Shown: positions 7,809-17,414, counted from the stretch's first letter. The stretch: 64,000 nucleotides of DNA from JAICXG01 sp963801255 (GCA_963801255.1 CAWDEC010000008.1:563546-627545); one strand, 5' to 3'. Notes: generated by a model not told the origin, from the letters alone. Numbers and translations: made by a program.

Positions 7809-9698
7809 TTACCCGGCAGCCGTGGCGAATAGCTCGACTTCGGCACCGGGTTCTTCCGGATTACGATTGAACTGCAGATCGTAGAGCCGTCGATAATAGC
7901 CGGAGTTTTCCAGTAGCTCAGCGTGCGAACCGATCTCTTTGATCAGGCCTTTCTCCATGACGACAATTTGGTCGGCAGAAAGAATGGTTGAGAGCCGATG
8001 CGCAATCGCAATCACCGTGCGTCCGAGGGCCAGTCGTTCCAGCGCAATCTGGATTTGCTGCTCTGACTCTGAGTCGAGCGCCGAGGTAGCTTCGTCGAGG
8101 AGCAAAATCGGCGCGTTCTTGAGCAACGCCCGCGCAATGGCAATGCGCTGCTGCTGTCCACCGGAAAGAAGACAGCCTTTATCTCCCACAATTGTTTCAT
8201 AGCCATCCGGCTGGGCCATGATGAAATCGTGCGCATAAGCAGCTTGCGCCGCGGCGTAAACCTCCTCGGGCGTTGCATCGAGCCGACCAAACTGGATGTT
8301 CTGTAAGATCGTATCGTGGAAGAGAAAAGTGTCCTGCGAGACGAGACCAATTTGCTCGCGGAGGGATTGCTGCGTCACGCCGCGTAAGTCATGCCCATCA
8401 ATCCGAATTGCCCCGGAAGTTGGATCGTAGAAACGCAGGATCATCGACAGGATGGTGCTTTTACCGGCACCGCTGGCTCCGACCAAAGCGACGCTTTTCC
8501 CAGGCTCGATGCGAAGGTCAAAGCCCTGCACAGCGTCGGTTACTCCGCCAGTATAACGAAAAGTGAGATTATCGAACTCGATAAGCCCGCGAACCCGGGG
8601 CATGACGAGGGCTTTTGGTTTGTCTTGGACCGTTGGTTTGGAATCCAGAATTCCAAAGATCTCCACAGTCGCTTCGATCGAGCGCTGCATCGTCACATGA
8701 ATGCGGCTCAGGGTCTTGATGGGATCATAGAGGAGGAAGATTCCGCTCATAAGGCCCATAAATTTGCCGGCGGGCAAATTCGCCATGTAAACATAGAACA
8801 GCGCGAGACCTACTCCGACCGCGCCGATCGACTCGACCATCGGGCCCGTCGCCTGAATGGAGCGCACAATTCGCATCGCGTTGTTGAATTGAATTCGATT
8901 GCTGCGCTCGAAGGATTTCTTCTGATGCTCTTCCCGTCCGAAGGATTTTACCACCCGGATTCCGCCGAAGGACTCCTGCATCGTGACCACCATTTGTCCC
9001 ATTTCTTCTTGCTCGCCCCTGACCGCTTTTCGCGCGCGCTTGCCGTACAATCGGAGAGGAATAATGCAGCTTGGGAAAAGGACCAGCGTTACGACGGTGA
9101 ATTTCCAGTCCATGTAAAGGAGAACGCCGATTCCGCTTATGATTGCGGCTGGTTGTTTGATGATGTCGCTGCTCACCGTCGAGAGCGCGCTCTGCATGAT
9201 GCGCGAATCATTCGTGATACGCGACATGAGGAACCCCGAGCGCATCCGGTTAAAAAAATCCATCGAGTGGCTCATCATCTTGCCGAAGAGCTCGTTCCGA
9301 ATGTCGGTCACCACCTTGTTACTAACCCAGCTGGTGTAATAACTTTCCGCGTAGTCACAAAGGCTGCGCGTGATCATGACAGCGGGAATGAGCAGGCAAT
9401 ACCAGACAAGCGAATTGGAGCCACTGATTCGAGGCCCGTTTTGGATGAGCTGAGGATTAGAGATGATCGCGCTCGGTGCGGGGGCTGCTCCGTGGAAAAT
9501 GAAGTTTGCCACCTTGGCGATCACCAGGGGAAGACACGAACTAATGGCGCCGGTAAGAAATCCGAAAAGCAATCCTGCAAAAAAGCGAAACTTGTAAGGG
9601 AGAGCGTAGCCAAAAAGACGCCTGTACGGTGTCCAGGCCCGTCGTAAAGTCACCAGGAACGGCTGTTTAACTAAGGGAGCTTGCGGTATCTTGCTCAT
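7809..9698 (-). CDS. MsbA-like ABC exporter (fused permease and ATPase)
   Basis: About 629 residues from the ATG at 9698. An N-terminal six-helix exporter domain (about 30-330) is followed by an ATPase domain with Walker A GASGAGKST, signature LSGGQQQRIAIARALL, Walker B ILLLDEATSALD and the switch His (IAHRLST). This is a half-size exporter that works as a homodimer. The ATG overlaps the stop of the heptosyltransferase gene in an ATGA junction, and a GT4 gene lies before that. The context therefore suggests lipid A/core flipping (MsbA role), although drug export cannot be excluded. The frame is open 55 codons further upstream, inside the previous gene. Confidence 0.9.
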   Translation of the reverse strand: MSKIPQAPLVKQPFLVTLRRAWTPYRRLFGYALPYKFRFFAGLLFGFLTGAISSCLPLVIAKVANFIFHGAAPAPSAIISNPQLIQNGPRISGSNSLVWYCLLIPAVMITRSLCDYAESYYTSWVSNKVVTDIRNELFGKMMSHSMDFFNRMRSGFLMSRITNDSRIMQSALSTVSSDIIKQPAAIISGIGVLLYMDWKFTVVTLVLFPSCIIPLRLYGKRARKAVRGEQEEMGQMVVTMQESFGGIRVVKSFGREEHQKKSFERSNRIQFNNAMRIVRSIQATGPMVESIGAVGVGLALFYVYMANLPAGKFMGLMSGIFLLYDPIKTLSRIHVTMQRSIEATVEIFGILDSKPTVQDKPKALVMPRVRGLIEFDNLTFRYTGGVTDAVQGFDLRIEPGKSVALVGASGAGKSTILSMILRFYDPTSGAIRIDGHDLRGVTQQSLREQIGLVSQDTFLFHDTILQNIQFGRLDATPEEVYAAAQAAYAHDFIMAQPDGYETIVGDKGCLLSGGQQQRIAIARALLKNAPILLLDEATSALDSESEQQIQIALERLALGRTVIAIAHRLSTILSADQIVVMEKGLIKEIGSHAELLENSGYYRRLYDLQFNRNPEEPGAEVELFATAAG

Positions 9699-10709
9699 AT
9701 CGCGCGCGCTGTCGGCGTCGACAGCAGGCTCTGCATAGCATTGATCACCTGGTTCGTCGAGATTTCCTTCATCGGCTGCGGTGCCTGTTTTGGAACAAAT
9801 TGGCGGACTGGCTCGGCAATTCCGGCGCGCAAGATAAGCGCTGGCCCGCCGCGCGGCCGCCAATGAAACGGATTGGTGGGACCAAAGAGAGCAACCTGCG
9901 GCGTGCCGAGGGCGCTGGCCAAATGCATCGGGGCGGAATCAATTGTAAGAAGGAGACGGGCCCGCTCGATTAAGGCAGCCAGAGTAAGCAAATCCAGTTG
10001 ACCCGAAAGATCGACAACAGGCCGGCGAAGGTGCGCCTTAATGCGTGCGAGATGTCTTTGTTCGAGGCGCGATTTGCCACCGGTGAGCACGATACGAAAA
10101 GTACTTTCGGGGATCCCGTCTGCTAACTCGGCCCAGCGTCGGGCCAGCCAAAACTTTTCCGCCCGCGCCGAGCCCGGATGAATGATGATAAAGTTATCGC
10201 CCAAGCCTTCTCGCTCGACCACGGCTGCGGCCTGACTTTTCGCCGTTCCGCGGCAGGATGAGGTGGATTGCGCGCGACGCGTCATGCACGCCGAGCGGTG
10301 CGAGGAGCGCAAGGTGATGGTCGACGGTATGAACGAATTGCACCTGTGAAGGGACGAATTCGTTGTAACTCAGTTGCCGCAACGGCTCGCGACGGATCGT
10401 GTCATAGCTAATGCGTTTCTCAGCTCCGGAAAGGAGAGTGAGAAATGCCGAGCGATCGGTGCGGGAAAAGTCGAGGCAATAATCGAATTTCGCGGCGGCG
10501 AGTGCGATCCATTGTGCGGCATCGGTCACACCGCCGCGTGCGACCAGGGAGCGATCGAGCCCCGGAATTGCGGGGAGTAATTCCCGGGAGCCGTATGCGA
10601 CAGCAAGCGTGATCTGCGCGTCGGGGAAAACTTTCCGCAACGCGGCAATGGCCGGGACCGTCAGTATCAAGTCGCCGATGCGCTTGAGTTGAAGCAGAAG
10701 GACGTTCAA
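9695..10709 (-). pseudogene. Heptosyltransferase-like GT9 gene, broken by one frameshift
   Basis: Two frames together make one GT9 (ADP-heptose:LPS heptosyltransferase) protein. The first (10709 down to about 10240) carries LLLQLKRIGDLILTVPAIAAL and the N-terminal domain through IHLILPRNGEKS. The second (about 10240 down to 9695) continues QAAAVVEREGLG...FIIIHPGSA, then LDLLTLAALI and TIDSAPMHLASALGTP plus ALFGPTNPFHW, the nucleotide-sugar site. The switch falls at a run of four A on the minus strand (10237-10240): one extra base would explain it. The start is taken as TTG at 10709, just after the upstream stop; an ATG at 10751 is the alternative. Either a pseudogene or a sequencing indel; the two halves show no other damage. 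Confidence 0.8.
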
Positions 10710-10716
10710 GCAGGCT

Positions 10717-11940
10717 CTAACACGCCTTTCGCATCGCCTTTTCGTAAGCATCGATCAGGCGCGCACGAAAATGGTCCCATGTGAAATTTTCCACGACACG
10801 TTCTCTAGCGGCGACACTCATCCGAGCCACAATTTCCGGATGATCGTAGAGATGTTGAATCGCCGCCGCGAGAGCATCAACGTTCGCCGGTGGAATGATG
10901 ATTCCCTGGATACCATCTTCCACTACGTCGCCAGCTTCACGCGTGGTGATTTGTGGCAGACCACAAGCTGCCGCCTCATAGGTGACTTTAGCGCTGCCCT
11001 CGCATTGCGATGGGAAAACGTGAATCGTCGACTGGCGTAGATACTCCTCGGGGTTGGGTGCGAAGCCGATCACTTTCACGTTGTCTCGCGCATATTGTTT
11101 CAGGTATGGCTCCATCTCTGCGTGGACCGCTCCAACCAACCAGAGCTCCGCGTCTTTCAGATTGAGTCGAGTCCAGGCCTCGAGCAGGTGATGCACCCCC
11201 TTACGCTCGATGAGTGCGCCGGAAAAAACCGCGCGAAAATGCGGTGGCCTTTCCCCCGGCGTGAAACGTTCCACGTTCACGCCGCGCGGGAGGTAATAAA
11301 GCTTTTCCTCGGGGAAATCCTGCACGCGAAACGTCTCTGCCGCCTTTTCCGAAAGGACGAGAATCAGATCTGCCAGATCGTACTCTTCCAGATACCGATC
11401 GCGATCGAGGAGAAGATCTTCCTTCCAGCGTTTGCGCCATGGTAGATCCGACTTTGCCGGCACCGTGCTGGGCTGGGAACGCTTTGCTTTCCCGCGGTCG
11501 CGATGCCATGTCGGAATCTCCAAGAGTGATGGAATCCGGCGTTTGCGCGCTTCGCGCAAGGAAAGGAGACAATCTCCCGACCAGCTGTGAAACAAATCAT
11601 AGCGCCCGGTTGCGAGATGGCGCGCGGCAATCCAATCAAGGTATTTCTTTTTCGCGCCATAATAATAAGGTGAATCGAGCGAAGAGAGCAGTCGCACCGG
11701 ATGCCAGCGCAGAGAATGAATGCGCGCAGCTGGAATTTCGCTTTGGCGGTTGTCGTAGGCGATTGCTTTCCCGAGAAATCCGCCGCGCCAGGAGGCACGG
11801 AGCGTTTCAAATGCATCCGTATCCAATCCCGAGCCGCCGATACGCGCAAAAATCGAATAAAGGAGGTGCTGCGGTAACCTGCGTGTTGCCGACCCTTTCG
11901 AGACTGCGCGCGGCGGGTTTTTTAGAGTTTCACCCACCAT
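10717..11940 (-). CDS. GT4 family glycosyltransferase
   Basis: About 407 residues from ATG 11940 (MVGETLKN); the frame is open to at least 11973. The C-terminal domain is typical of retaining GT-B enzymes: PRGVNVERFTPG, VFSGALIERKGVHHLLEAW, then EGSAKVTYEAAACGLPQITT with the two Glu that hold the nucleotide sugar. The N-terminal acceptor domain is less conserved and begins unusually, without the standard first beta strand, so the true start is uncertain. It is the first gene of the minus-strand envelope operon (GT4, GT9, ABC exporter), consistent with lipopolysaccharide or other surface glycan assembly. Donor and acceptor are unknown. Confidence 0.85.
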   Translation of the reverse strand: MVGETLKNPPRAVSKGSATRRLPQHLLYSIFARIGGSGLDTDAFETLRASWRGGFLGKAIAYDNRQSEIPAARIHSLRWHPVRLLSSLDSPYYYGAKKKYLDWIAARHLATGRYDLFHSWSGDCLLSLREARKRRIPSLLEIPTWHRDRGKAKRSQPSTVPAKSDLPWRKRWKEDLLLDRDRYLEEYDLADLILVLSEKAAETFRVQDFPEEKLYYLPRGVNVERFTPGERPPHFRAVFSGALIERKGVHHLLEAWTRLNLKDAELWLVGAVHAEMEPYLKQYARDNVKVIGFAPNPEEYLRQSTIHVFPSQCEGSAKVTYEAAACGLPQITTREAGDVVEDGIQGIIIPPANVDALAAAIQHLYDHPEIVARMSVAARERVVENFTWDHFRARLIDAYEKAMRKAC

Positions 11941-11989
11941 CGCCCCACCATTATTGTAGGTGAATGCGAGCAAGTAAAGATCGAACTCA

Positions 11990-13132
11990 GTGGTGGCCGC
12001 GCGGGTGAATAATCCGCGCCTGACAATCGGTCTCGTTCGCCGCGGTCATTCTGAAACCGGTGGTGCCGAGACCTACCTTAAACGTCTCGCCCGTGGCTTG
12101 AGTGAAGCCGGCAATCCAGTTCGACTTTTCACCGATGCGGCTTGGCCGACGCGTGAATGGCCTTGGGGAGCGATCACGCGCCTGCGTGGCGAGACGGCGC
12201 GGCGTTTTGCCGACGAGCTGGAAAAGAGCGAGCCGCATCGGCATTGCGATCTCCTTCTCAGCCTGGAGCGCGTCTGGAGTTGCGATGTTTACCGCGCAGG
12301 GGACGGGATTCACCGGGCCTGGCTACAGCGCCGCGCCGCGGTCTCAAGTTTTCCGCGCCAATGGTTCGACCGATTCAATGCCAAACATCGCGAAATCCTA
12401 GAGCTGGAGAAGGCGCTTTTTTGCGGTGGTGCGCGCCACGTCATCACCAACTCGCAAATGGTGAAGCGCGAAGCCGAGCAATTCTACGAATACCCCTGCG
12501 CGCAAATTGATGTTGTGCCTAACGGCGTGCCGATTACTGATTTTCATCCTGACCCGGAGGCGCGTCGCTTGCGTCGAAAAATCCTGCGGCTGCGCGATGA
12601 AGAAATCGCCGTGCTTTTTGTCGGCTCCGGTTGGGAGCGTAAAGGTCTGCGCTTCGCCGTCCAGGCAGTGAAATCGTTAGGCAGGAATTTTCGCCTTATC
12701 GTGGCGGGCCGAGGCCGGAGGCAAATGGCGCGCGGACGGCACGTCAGCCGGCTGGGCGCGGTGCGCGATCTGCCGGCGCTCTATAGTGCGGCTGATATTT
12801 TCTTGCTCCCGACGCTTTACGATCCTTTCTCCAACGCTTGTCTCGAAGCACTTGCCGCCGGCCTTCCGGTTATCACAACCCGCGCCAACGGTTTCTGTGA
12901 AATCATCGATCACGGTTTTCACGGTTCGATTCTCGAGGCCGCTTCCGATGTTGCCCAGCTGCGCGCAGCGCTGCTCTTCTGGTCAGATCCCGAGCGCCGG
13001 AGCGAAGCCCGTCGCGTCATTTTGCAACGCGCGGCTCATTTCGATATTTCGGTAAACGTCGAGCGAACGCTGGAGGTGCTCCATCAGCTGCCAAGGGCAG
13101 CCGATTCATCAGGAAAAATCCGAAAAACCTGA
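11990..13132 (+). CDS. GT4 family glycosyltransferase (WaaG-like)
   Basis: 380 residues starting at GTG 11990. The first strand LTIGLVRRGHSETGGAETYLKRLA carries the GGAE acceptor-side motif seen in WaaG/RfaG lipopolysaccharide glucosyltransferases. The C-terminal half shows VVPNGVP..DF, FVGSGWERKGL and DPFSNACLEALAAGLPVITT, the E-x7-E motif of GT4. It is divergent from the minus-strand glycosyltransferase operon by only 16-50 bases, so the two share a control region. The family suggests addition of a hexose to the LPS core. Its 3' end overlaps the end of the STAS gene on the other strand by 49 bases. Confidence 0.88.
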   Translation: MVAARVNNPRLTIGLVRRGHSETGGAETYLKRLARGLSEAGNPVRLFTDAAWPTREWPWGAITRLRGETARRFADELEKSEPHRHCDLLLSLERVWSCDVYRAGDGIHRAWLQRRAAVSSFPRQWFDRFNAKHREILELEKALFCGGARHVITNSQMVKREAEQFYEYPCAQIDVVPNGVPITDFHPDPEARRLRRKILRLRDEEIAVLFVGSGWERKGLRFAVQAVKSLGRNFRLIVAGRGRRQMARGRHVSRLGAVRDLPALYSAADIFLLPTLYDPFSNACLEALAAGLPVITTRANGFCEIIDHGFHGSILEAASDVAQLRAALLFWSDPERRSEARRVILQRAAHFDISVNVERTLEVLHQLPRAADSSGKIRKT

Positions 13133-13398
13133 TCGAGCCGCGCAATCTCGAAGATGGGGCGAACTCCATCCTGCAAGCTGCAGAGCGAGAACTTGCCGCC
13201 GTAACTGTCCACATTTTGCATCGCTTCGATTAGAACGGCGAGTCCCGAGCTGTCGATGTAAGTCACCTTCGAAAGATCGACCACCACCTGTGACGGCTTC
13301 TGCGCAATGATCGAGCTGAGTGACGCGCTCACCTGCGGCGAGACGTGCAAATCAATTTCGCCTTCAAGAGGCAGAACGGCCGGTGGAGTCTTTGCCAT
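13084..13398 (-). CDS. STAS-domain anti-sigma factor antagonist
   Basis: About 104 residues from the ATG at 13398 (MAKTPPAVL); alternative ATGs lie at 13419 and 13437. The SpoIIAA-like fold is clear: LEGEIDLHVSP, then VVVDLSKVTYIDSSGLAVLIEA, where the first Ser of DSSG is the phosphorylated residue in known antagonists. Such proteins bind an anti-sigma kinase and release the sigma factor. No kinase or sigma gene lies nearby, so the partner is elsewhere. The gene converges on, and overlaps by 49 bases, the end of the GT4 gene. Confidence 0.88.
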   Translation of the reverse strand: MAKTPPAVLPLEGEIDLHVSPQVSASLSSIIAQKPSQVVVDLSKVTYIDSSGLAVLIEAMQNVDSYGGKFSLCSLQDGVRPIFEIARLDQVFRIFPDESAALGS

Positions 13399-13450
13399 GT
13401 AGCAGGCAAAAGTCGTCATCCTTGCCCGTTGAGTCAATCCTTAGGTCGAT

Positions 13451-14146
13451 TTACCAATCAAGCTCCCGCATCACGTCTTCGATTTCTGCCAGGTTTTCGA
13501 AGATCCGGTCGGGCGCATGCGAAGCCAATTCCGTCTTGGAAAAATTGCCGGTCGCGATCGCGATGGTGCGAGCGCCGATTGCTTTTCCGCACGCGATGTC
13601 GTGTGGTGTGTCGCCAATCACGTCGATATCCGCCGCCGTAAATTGCCGGCCGTGTTTTTCCTCAGCGCGCTTCCGCGCAAACTCTCCCAGCTCATTGCGG
13701 TCGTGATGATCGTCGGAGTAGGCGCCGAATTCGAAAAATTCCCAGAGGCCATAATGCTCCAATTTCAATTTCGCCCCGCGTTTCACGTTTCCGGTAAGCA
13801 GCGCGAGGACGATGTTTGGCTTCGCCTGCAACCGCTTCAACAAATCCCGCACCCCTGGCAGAATTTGGCCCTTCCGCCGTGGCAGTTCATTCGCCAGTAA
13901 CTCGACATATTGATTGAGAAATCTGGCCGTATTCGATTCGTTAGGCTCAATTTGTTGCTTGCGCAGAATCTGGTGAACGATTCCGGCGTCGGTGCGTCCC
14001 GCGACCTCGATTCCATCCAATTCGTCAGCGATTCCGAACTGACTGTGCAAGACATCGCGCAAAGCCTGGACACCAGCGCCCGCTGAATTGATCAGCGTCC
14101 CGTCGATATCAAAAAGAAGCAGGCGCTTGGCGGCGGAAGTTTTCAA
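13451..14146 (-). CDS. HAD-family hydrolase, phosphoglycolate phosphatase-like
   Basis: 231 residues. Motif I is LLLFDIDGTLINSAGAG (nucleophile and acid/base Asp), motif II is in LALLTGN (Thr), and motif III/IV is DIDVIGDTPHDIACGKAIG with the metal-binding acidic residues. A helical cap domain lies between motifs I and II. Length and layout fit Gph-like phosphatases, but substrates in this superfamily cannot be assigned from sequence. It lies just upstream of the STAS gene on the same strand, 52 bases from it, and is divergent from gluQ. Confidence 0.85.
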   Translation of the reverse strand: MKTSAAKRLLLFDIDGTLINSAGAGVQALRDVLHSQFGIADELDGIEVAGRTDAGIVHQILRKQQIEPNESNTARFLNQYVELLANELPRRKGQILPGVRDLLKRLQAKPNIVLALLTGNVKRGAKLKLEHYGLWEFFEFGAYSDDHHDRNELGEFARKRAEEKHGRQFTAADIDVIGDTPHDIACGKAIGARTIAIATGNFSKTELASHAPDRIFENLAEIEDVMRELDW

Positions 14147-14196
14147 AACGGAGATTTCAGATTGAAAAGGTCATCCGGCAATCGGAAATCTGCGGT

Positions 14197-15033
14197 TTGC
14201 GCTCGGGAATTTATCGCGGCCGTCTCGCTCCGTCGCCTACTGGTTATTTGCATGCGGGCCATGCCATCACGTTCTGGCGCGCGCAGGAACGCTGCCGTGC
14301 GCTAAACGGCAAGCTCATTCTGCGCATCGAAGACCTGGATCGTGCCCGTTGCCGGCCGGAGTTTCGCGCCGCGATCGAGGAAGATTTGCGCTGGTTCGGT
14401 TTGAGTTGGGACGAAGGTCCTTTGCTGCAAAGCGAGCGTCGCACCCTCTACCGCGAAGCCTGGCGGAAGTTGCGCGACCGTGGCTTGATCTATCCGTGCT
14501 CCTGTTCGCGTCGCGACATTTTGAACGCCGTGAGCGCGCCGCATGCGGAGGACGACGAAACAATTTATCCCGGGACCTGCCGGCCTGTTGGCCTAACCAT
14601 TTTCGACGCAGACCAGCCTGCCGGAGTTACCTGGCGATTTCGCGTGCCGGAGGGCAGGCATCTGGAATTCGAGGATCGCTTTTTCGGAGTGCAACGCGCC
14701 ACAACGGGAACCGATTTCGGCGACTTTGTTGTCTGGCGCAAAGATGATGCTCCGGCTTATCAGCTGGCGGTTGTGGCGGACGACGCTGCCATGGAGATCA
14801 CGGAAGTCGTACGCGGAGCTGATCTTTTGCGCTCCACTTTTCGGCAACTTTTGCTTTACGACGCGCTCGAACTCGACCCGCCCGAATTTCTCCATCAGCC
14901 GCTCGTGACGGATTCGTCAGGCAATCGTCTCGCCAAACGGCACGACGCTTTCAGCCTCCGCACGCTGCGCGCGGCCGGGCTTTCGCCTAACGCCATTCGG
15001 CAGAAGTTTTCGCCTTCAGCGTCGCGGTTCTAG
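14197..15033 (+). CDS. gluQ: Glutamyl-Q tRNA(Asp) synthetase
   Basis: 278 residues, a GluRS paralogue lacking the anticodon-binding domain, which attaches glutamate to queuosine in tRNA-Asp. Class I motifs are present: APSPTGYLHAGHA (HIGH motif) at the N terminus and RLAKRHDA (KMSKS position, as usual for this family) near residue 250. The zinc site of the family is seen as CSCSRRDI followed about 30 residues on by YPGTC. The start is TTG at 14197, only a few codons before the YRGRLAPSPTG core. It is divergent from the HAD phosphatase and convergent with the cyclase gene. Confidence 0.92.
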   Translation: MRSGIYRGRLAPSPTGYLHAGHAITFWRAQERCRALNGKLILRIEDLDRARCRPEFRAAIEEDLRWFGLSWDEGPLLQSERRTLYREAWRKLRDRGLIYPCSCSRRDILNAVSAPHAEDDETIYPGTCRPVGLTIFDADQPAGVTWRFRVPEGRHLEFEDRFFGVQRATTGTDFGDFVVWRKDDAPAYQLAVVADDAAMEITEVVRGADLLRSTFRQLLLYDALELDPPEFLHQPLVTDSSGNRLAKRHDAFSLRTLRAAGLSPNAIRQKFSPSASRF

Positions 15034-15059
15034 ACAATTACTGGAGGCCAACTCGGCCT

Positions 15060-17159
15060 TCACTTTTTCTGGAAAATCTCCACTGCATTCCAGGTTTCTC
15101 CCGGCGGCGTGGTTTCATACTCAAGCGAGCGATCGAGATAAGTCCTGGCCAGGAAATCCTGAGGGTAAAATTCCAGAAAGCGGCTGAGCACAATCTTGGC
15201 TCCGCGGAAATCGCGCTCGCGAAACTTGCGAAAACCTTCCTCGTACGTTTCCAGATGCCGCACCAGATCGGGATCGATCTTCTCCGTGCGCTCGCCGATG
15301 AGGGTTGCGACTTCCACCGGCTGGGATTTTCCTTTTACCTGGACGCGTGCGACCGAGCGAACATGAAATTGATCGCGCACAAACTCGGCTGCGTTGGGAC
15401 CGAGGATAATGTCGACGCCGTAGATTCTCGTTAGGCCTTCGAGACGCGAAGCCAGATTCACAGCATCGCCGATTACCGTCGGGTCGGCCTTTTCCTGCGA
15501 GCCGATGTTGCCGCAAAGGACGTCGCCCTGGTTGATGCCAATGCCGATCGCGAACGGTGCAATTCCCTGAGCATGCCAGCTTTGATTCAGCACTTTGAGT
15601 TCGCGCCGCATTTCGAGCGCGGCTCGCGCCGCCATCCGCGCATCTTGCGTTGGGCCCTGGCTACGGACATTGCCCCACACCGCCATGACGGCGTCGCCGA
15701 TAAACTTGTCCAGCGTGCCGCCATTGGCGAAAACAGCGGCAGTCATTCGGCTGAGGTATTCGTTCAATTGCCTAACGAGCGCTTCCGGATCGGCGTGCTC
15801 CGTCAGGCTGGTGAATCCAACGATGTCGGAAAACAAAACCGTCGCCGGAATCCGGACCCCCCTCAGGCTACTGTAAAAGCTTTCCGGATTATCGAGGATT
15901 TCCTGGACCAGGTTCCTGGATACGTAGCGTTCGAGCGTGCGCCGGGTCCGTAGCTTCTCCACTCGCTCCAGGACGTATTCGAAGCCTAACGAAAACGAGC
16001 CACTACTGAGAAAAGCACCCAGCACCGGCACGGTCAGAAGCAAAAAGCCGACCTGATCGTAAAGTACTCGACCGAGAACGAGGTAAGCGGCCATGGCCAA
16101 TGCCAGGGCAAACAGGCAAATGAGCGGCCGCCTAACGAACGTCACCAGGAGCCAGGCGCCCGTGCCTGCCGCAACGACAAGCACAATCATCCACGCAAAG
16201 GAGGTCGGCCGAAGAAATTCGTGGGCCAGAGCGGCAGCCATCACTTGCAGATGAAGTTCCGGTCCTGAGGCGTTTGGACTCATGGCCGTTACCACGACAT
16301 CATGGGCAATCTGTGAGGTGGCCCCGATGATGACGACCTTGTCCTTGAAGATCGCGCCGTTCTGATAGTCCGCTTTCCAAAGTCGCGGATCAAAAACCTC
16401 ATAAAGCGTGCGCGGCGGATAGGCGCCGACCTCGCTGAAACGGATGAGATGCGGTTGCTGATCGCGCGGGACATCGGCGCCATGCCCGAGCTGCTCCAGT
16501 CCGCGGGCAGCAAACGATTCGAAAACTTCTTCGCCGGCGAACGAGGGCAAACCCGCGAGCTGACGATCGGAAATGGTGAAGAGTGCCGAACGCAGCTTGC
16601 CGTCGTTGCGGTCGGGCCAGAAATTCACGTAGCCAACGCGCGGATCGCCCGTCGGCGGGGGCGGAACCAGGGTGCCGTTCGGACAAATGATTTCGTTGTG
16701 GGCGAGATCAATATTGGCGCCAAGGACGACACGTCCGCGATATTTCGCGAGCGCCTTGGCGAAGATCGGGTCGCCATCGTTAGGCGGATCGAAAACGAGA
16801 TCGAACATGACCAGCCGTGCCCCGGAAGCGAAAAGCTTGTCGAGCAGAAGTGCCCAGACTTCGCGTGACCAGGGAAATGGGCGCTCCGACATAAGTTGGA
16901 AGGCGCGGTTGTTCGCTTTTTCCTCCGGCGACAGGACCGGCATTTCGAGAGTGGACTGGTCGATCCCAAGCAAGACAAAGTCGTTGCGCGTGGGAGTCTT
17001 GCGACCTTCCTTGCGCAGCACGTCCTCGAAACCCTGTTCCAGTTGCCACGGTGTCGAAACAAAAGGCAGTGGAACGAACCGGCCGAGCAAGAACAACCCC
17101 GTCCAGAAAACGCAGATGACCGTCAGAATGAGGAGGCGATGCCGGCGCAGCCAATGCAC
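15060..17159 (-). CDS. CHASE2-domain class III adenylate/guanylate cyclase
   Basis: 699 residues. An N-terminal membrane helix (about 9-30) is followed by an extracytoplasmic CHASE2 sensor (about 45-310; VLLGIDQSTL and GARLVMFDLVF are typical), then three membrane helices (about 320-400) and a catalytic domain. Metal-binding Asp residues are in LFSDIVGFTSL and KFIGDAVMAVWG. The Lys of TLDKF suits adenine, and VIGDAVNLASRLEGL supplies the transition-state Asn and Arg, so the enzyme looks active. A C-terminal helical extension with TPR-like character follows. The signal sensed is unknown. The gene carries five copies of the CCTAACGA word. Confidence 0.92.
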   Translation of the reverse strand: MHWLRRHRLLILTVICVFWTGLFLLGRFVPLPFVSTPWQLEQGFEDVLRKEGRKTPTRNDFVLLGIDQSTLEMPVLSPEEKANNRAFQLMSERPFPWSREVWALLLDKLFASGARLVMFDLVFDPPNDGDPIFAKALAKYRGRVVLGANIDLAHNEIICPNGTLVPPPPTGDPRVGYVNFWPDRNDGKLRSALFTISDRQLAGLPSFAGEEVFESFAARGLEQLGHGADVPRDQQPHLIRFSEVGAYPPRTLYEVFDPRLWKADYQNGAIFKDKVVIIGATSQIAHDVVVTAMSPNASGPELHLQVMAAALAHEFLRPTSFAWMIVLVVAAGTGAWLLVTFVRRPLICLFALALAMAAYLVLGRVLYDQVGFLLLTVPVLGAFLSSGSFSLGFEYVLERVEKLRTRRTLERYVSRNLVQEILDNPESFYSSLRGVRIPATVLFSDIVGFTSLTEHADPEALVRQLNEYLSRMTAAVFANGGTLDKFIGDAVMAVWGNVRSQGPTQDARMAARAALEMRRELKVLNQSWHAQGIAPFAIGIGINQGDVLCGNIGSQEKADPTVIGDAVNLASRLEGLTRIYGVDIILGPNAAEFVRDQFHVRSVARVQVKGKSQPVEVATLIGERTEKIDPDLVRHLETYEEGFRKFRERDFRGAKIVLSRFLEFYPQDFLARTYLDRSLEYETTPPGETWNAVEIFQKK

Positions 17160-17389
17160 GCAGCGATTGTAGGGAAGACTCTGGCAGCGGCAAAGTGAAA
17201 CTCCGGGAAGCGCGAATCGTTATTTGAATTGCAAAAGACGACGAGGCGTTGGCATGGCTACTTTCCAGTTGAGCAATCGTCCGACGCGTCTACCGTTCGC
17301 CTCCGCACTACCCACCTGATCCCGATGGATCGAGACAGCGAATGAGGTCGGGGAGCGCCTAACAAAACAACAATTCGCTGAAGAAGGAG

Positions 17390-17407
17390 CCTCGAACCGA
17401 TTCGAGG
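17390..17407 (+). promoter_or_regulatory. Hairpin covering the rplT ribosome binding site
   Basis: CCTCGAA (17390-17396) and TTCGAGG (17401-17407) form a perfect 7-bp stem with loop CCGA. The 3' arm contains the Shine-Dalgarno (GAGGAAG), 7 bases before the rplT ATG at 17415. This would hide the binding site, a layout suited to autoregulation by L20; that use is inference. Confidence 0.5.
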
Positions 17408-17414
17408 AAGACAA

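Noticed and set aside
8391..9647. 418-codon frame antisense to the ABC exporter
   Set aside because: The exporter has all ABC motifs; the antisense frame has only low-complexity polar sequence.
17225..17330. tRNA-Leu-like string on the minus strand (GGTAGACGCG preceded by GGCGAAC)
   Set aside because: It resembles the D-arm region only; there is no anticodon stem, no TTCGA T loop and no acceptor pairing, so it is not a tRNA.
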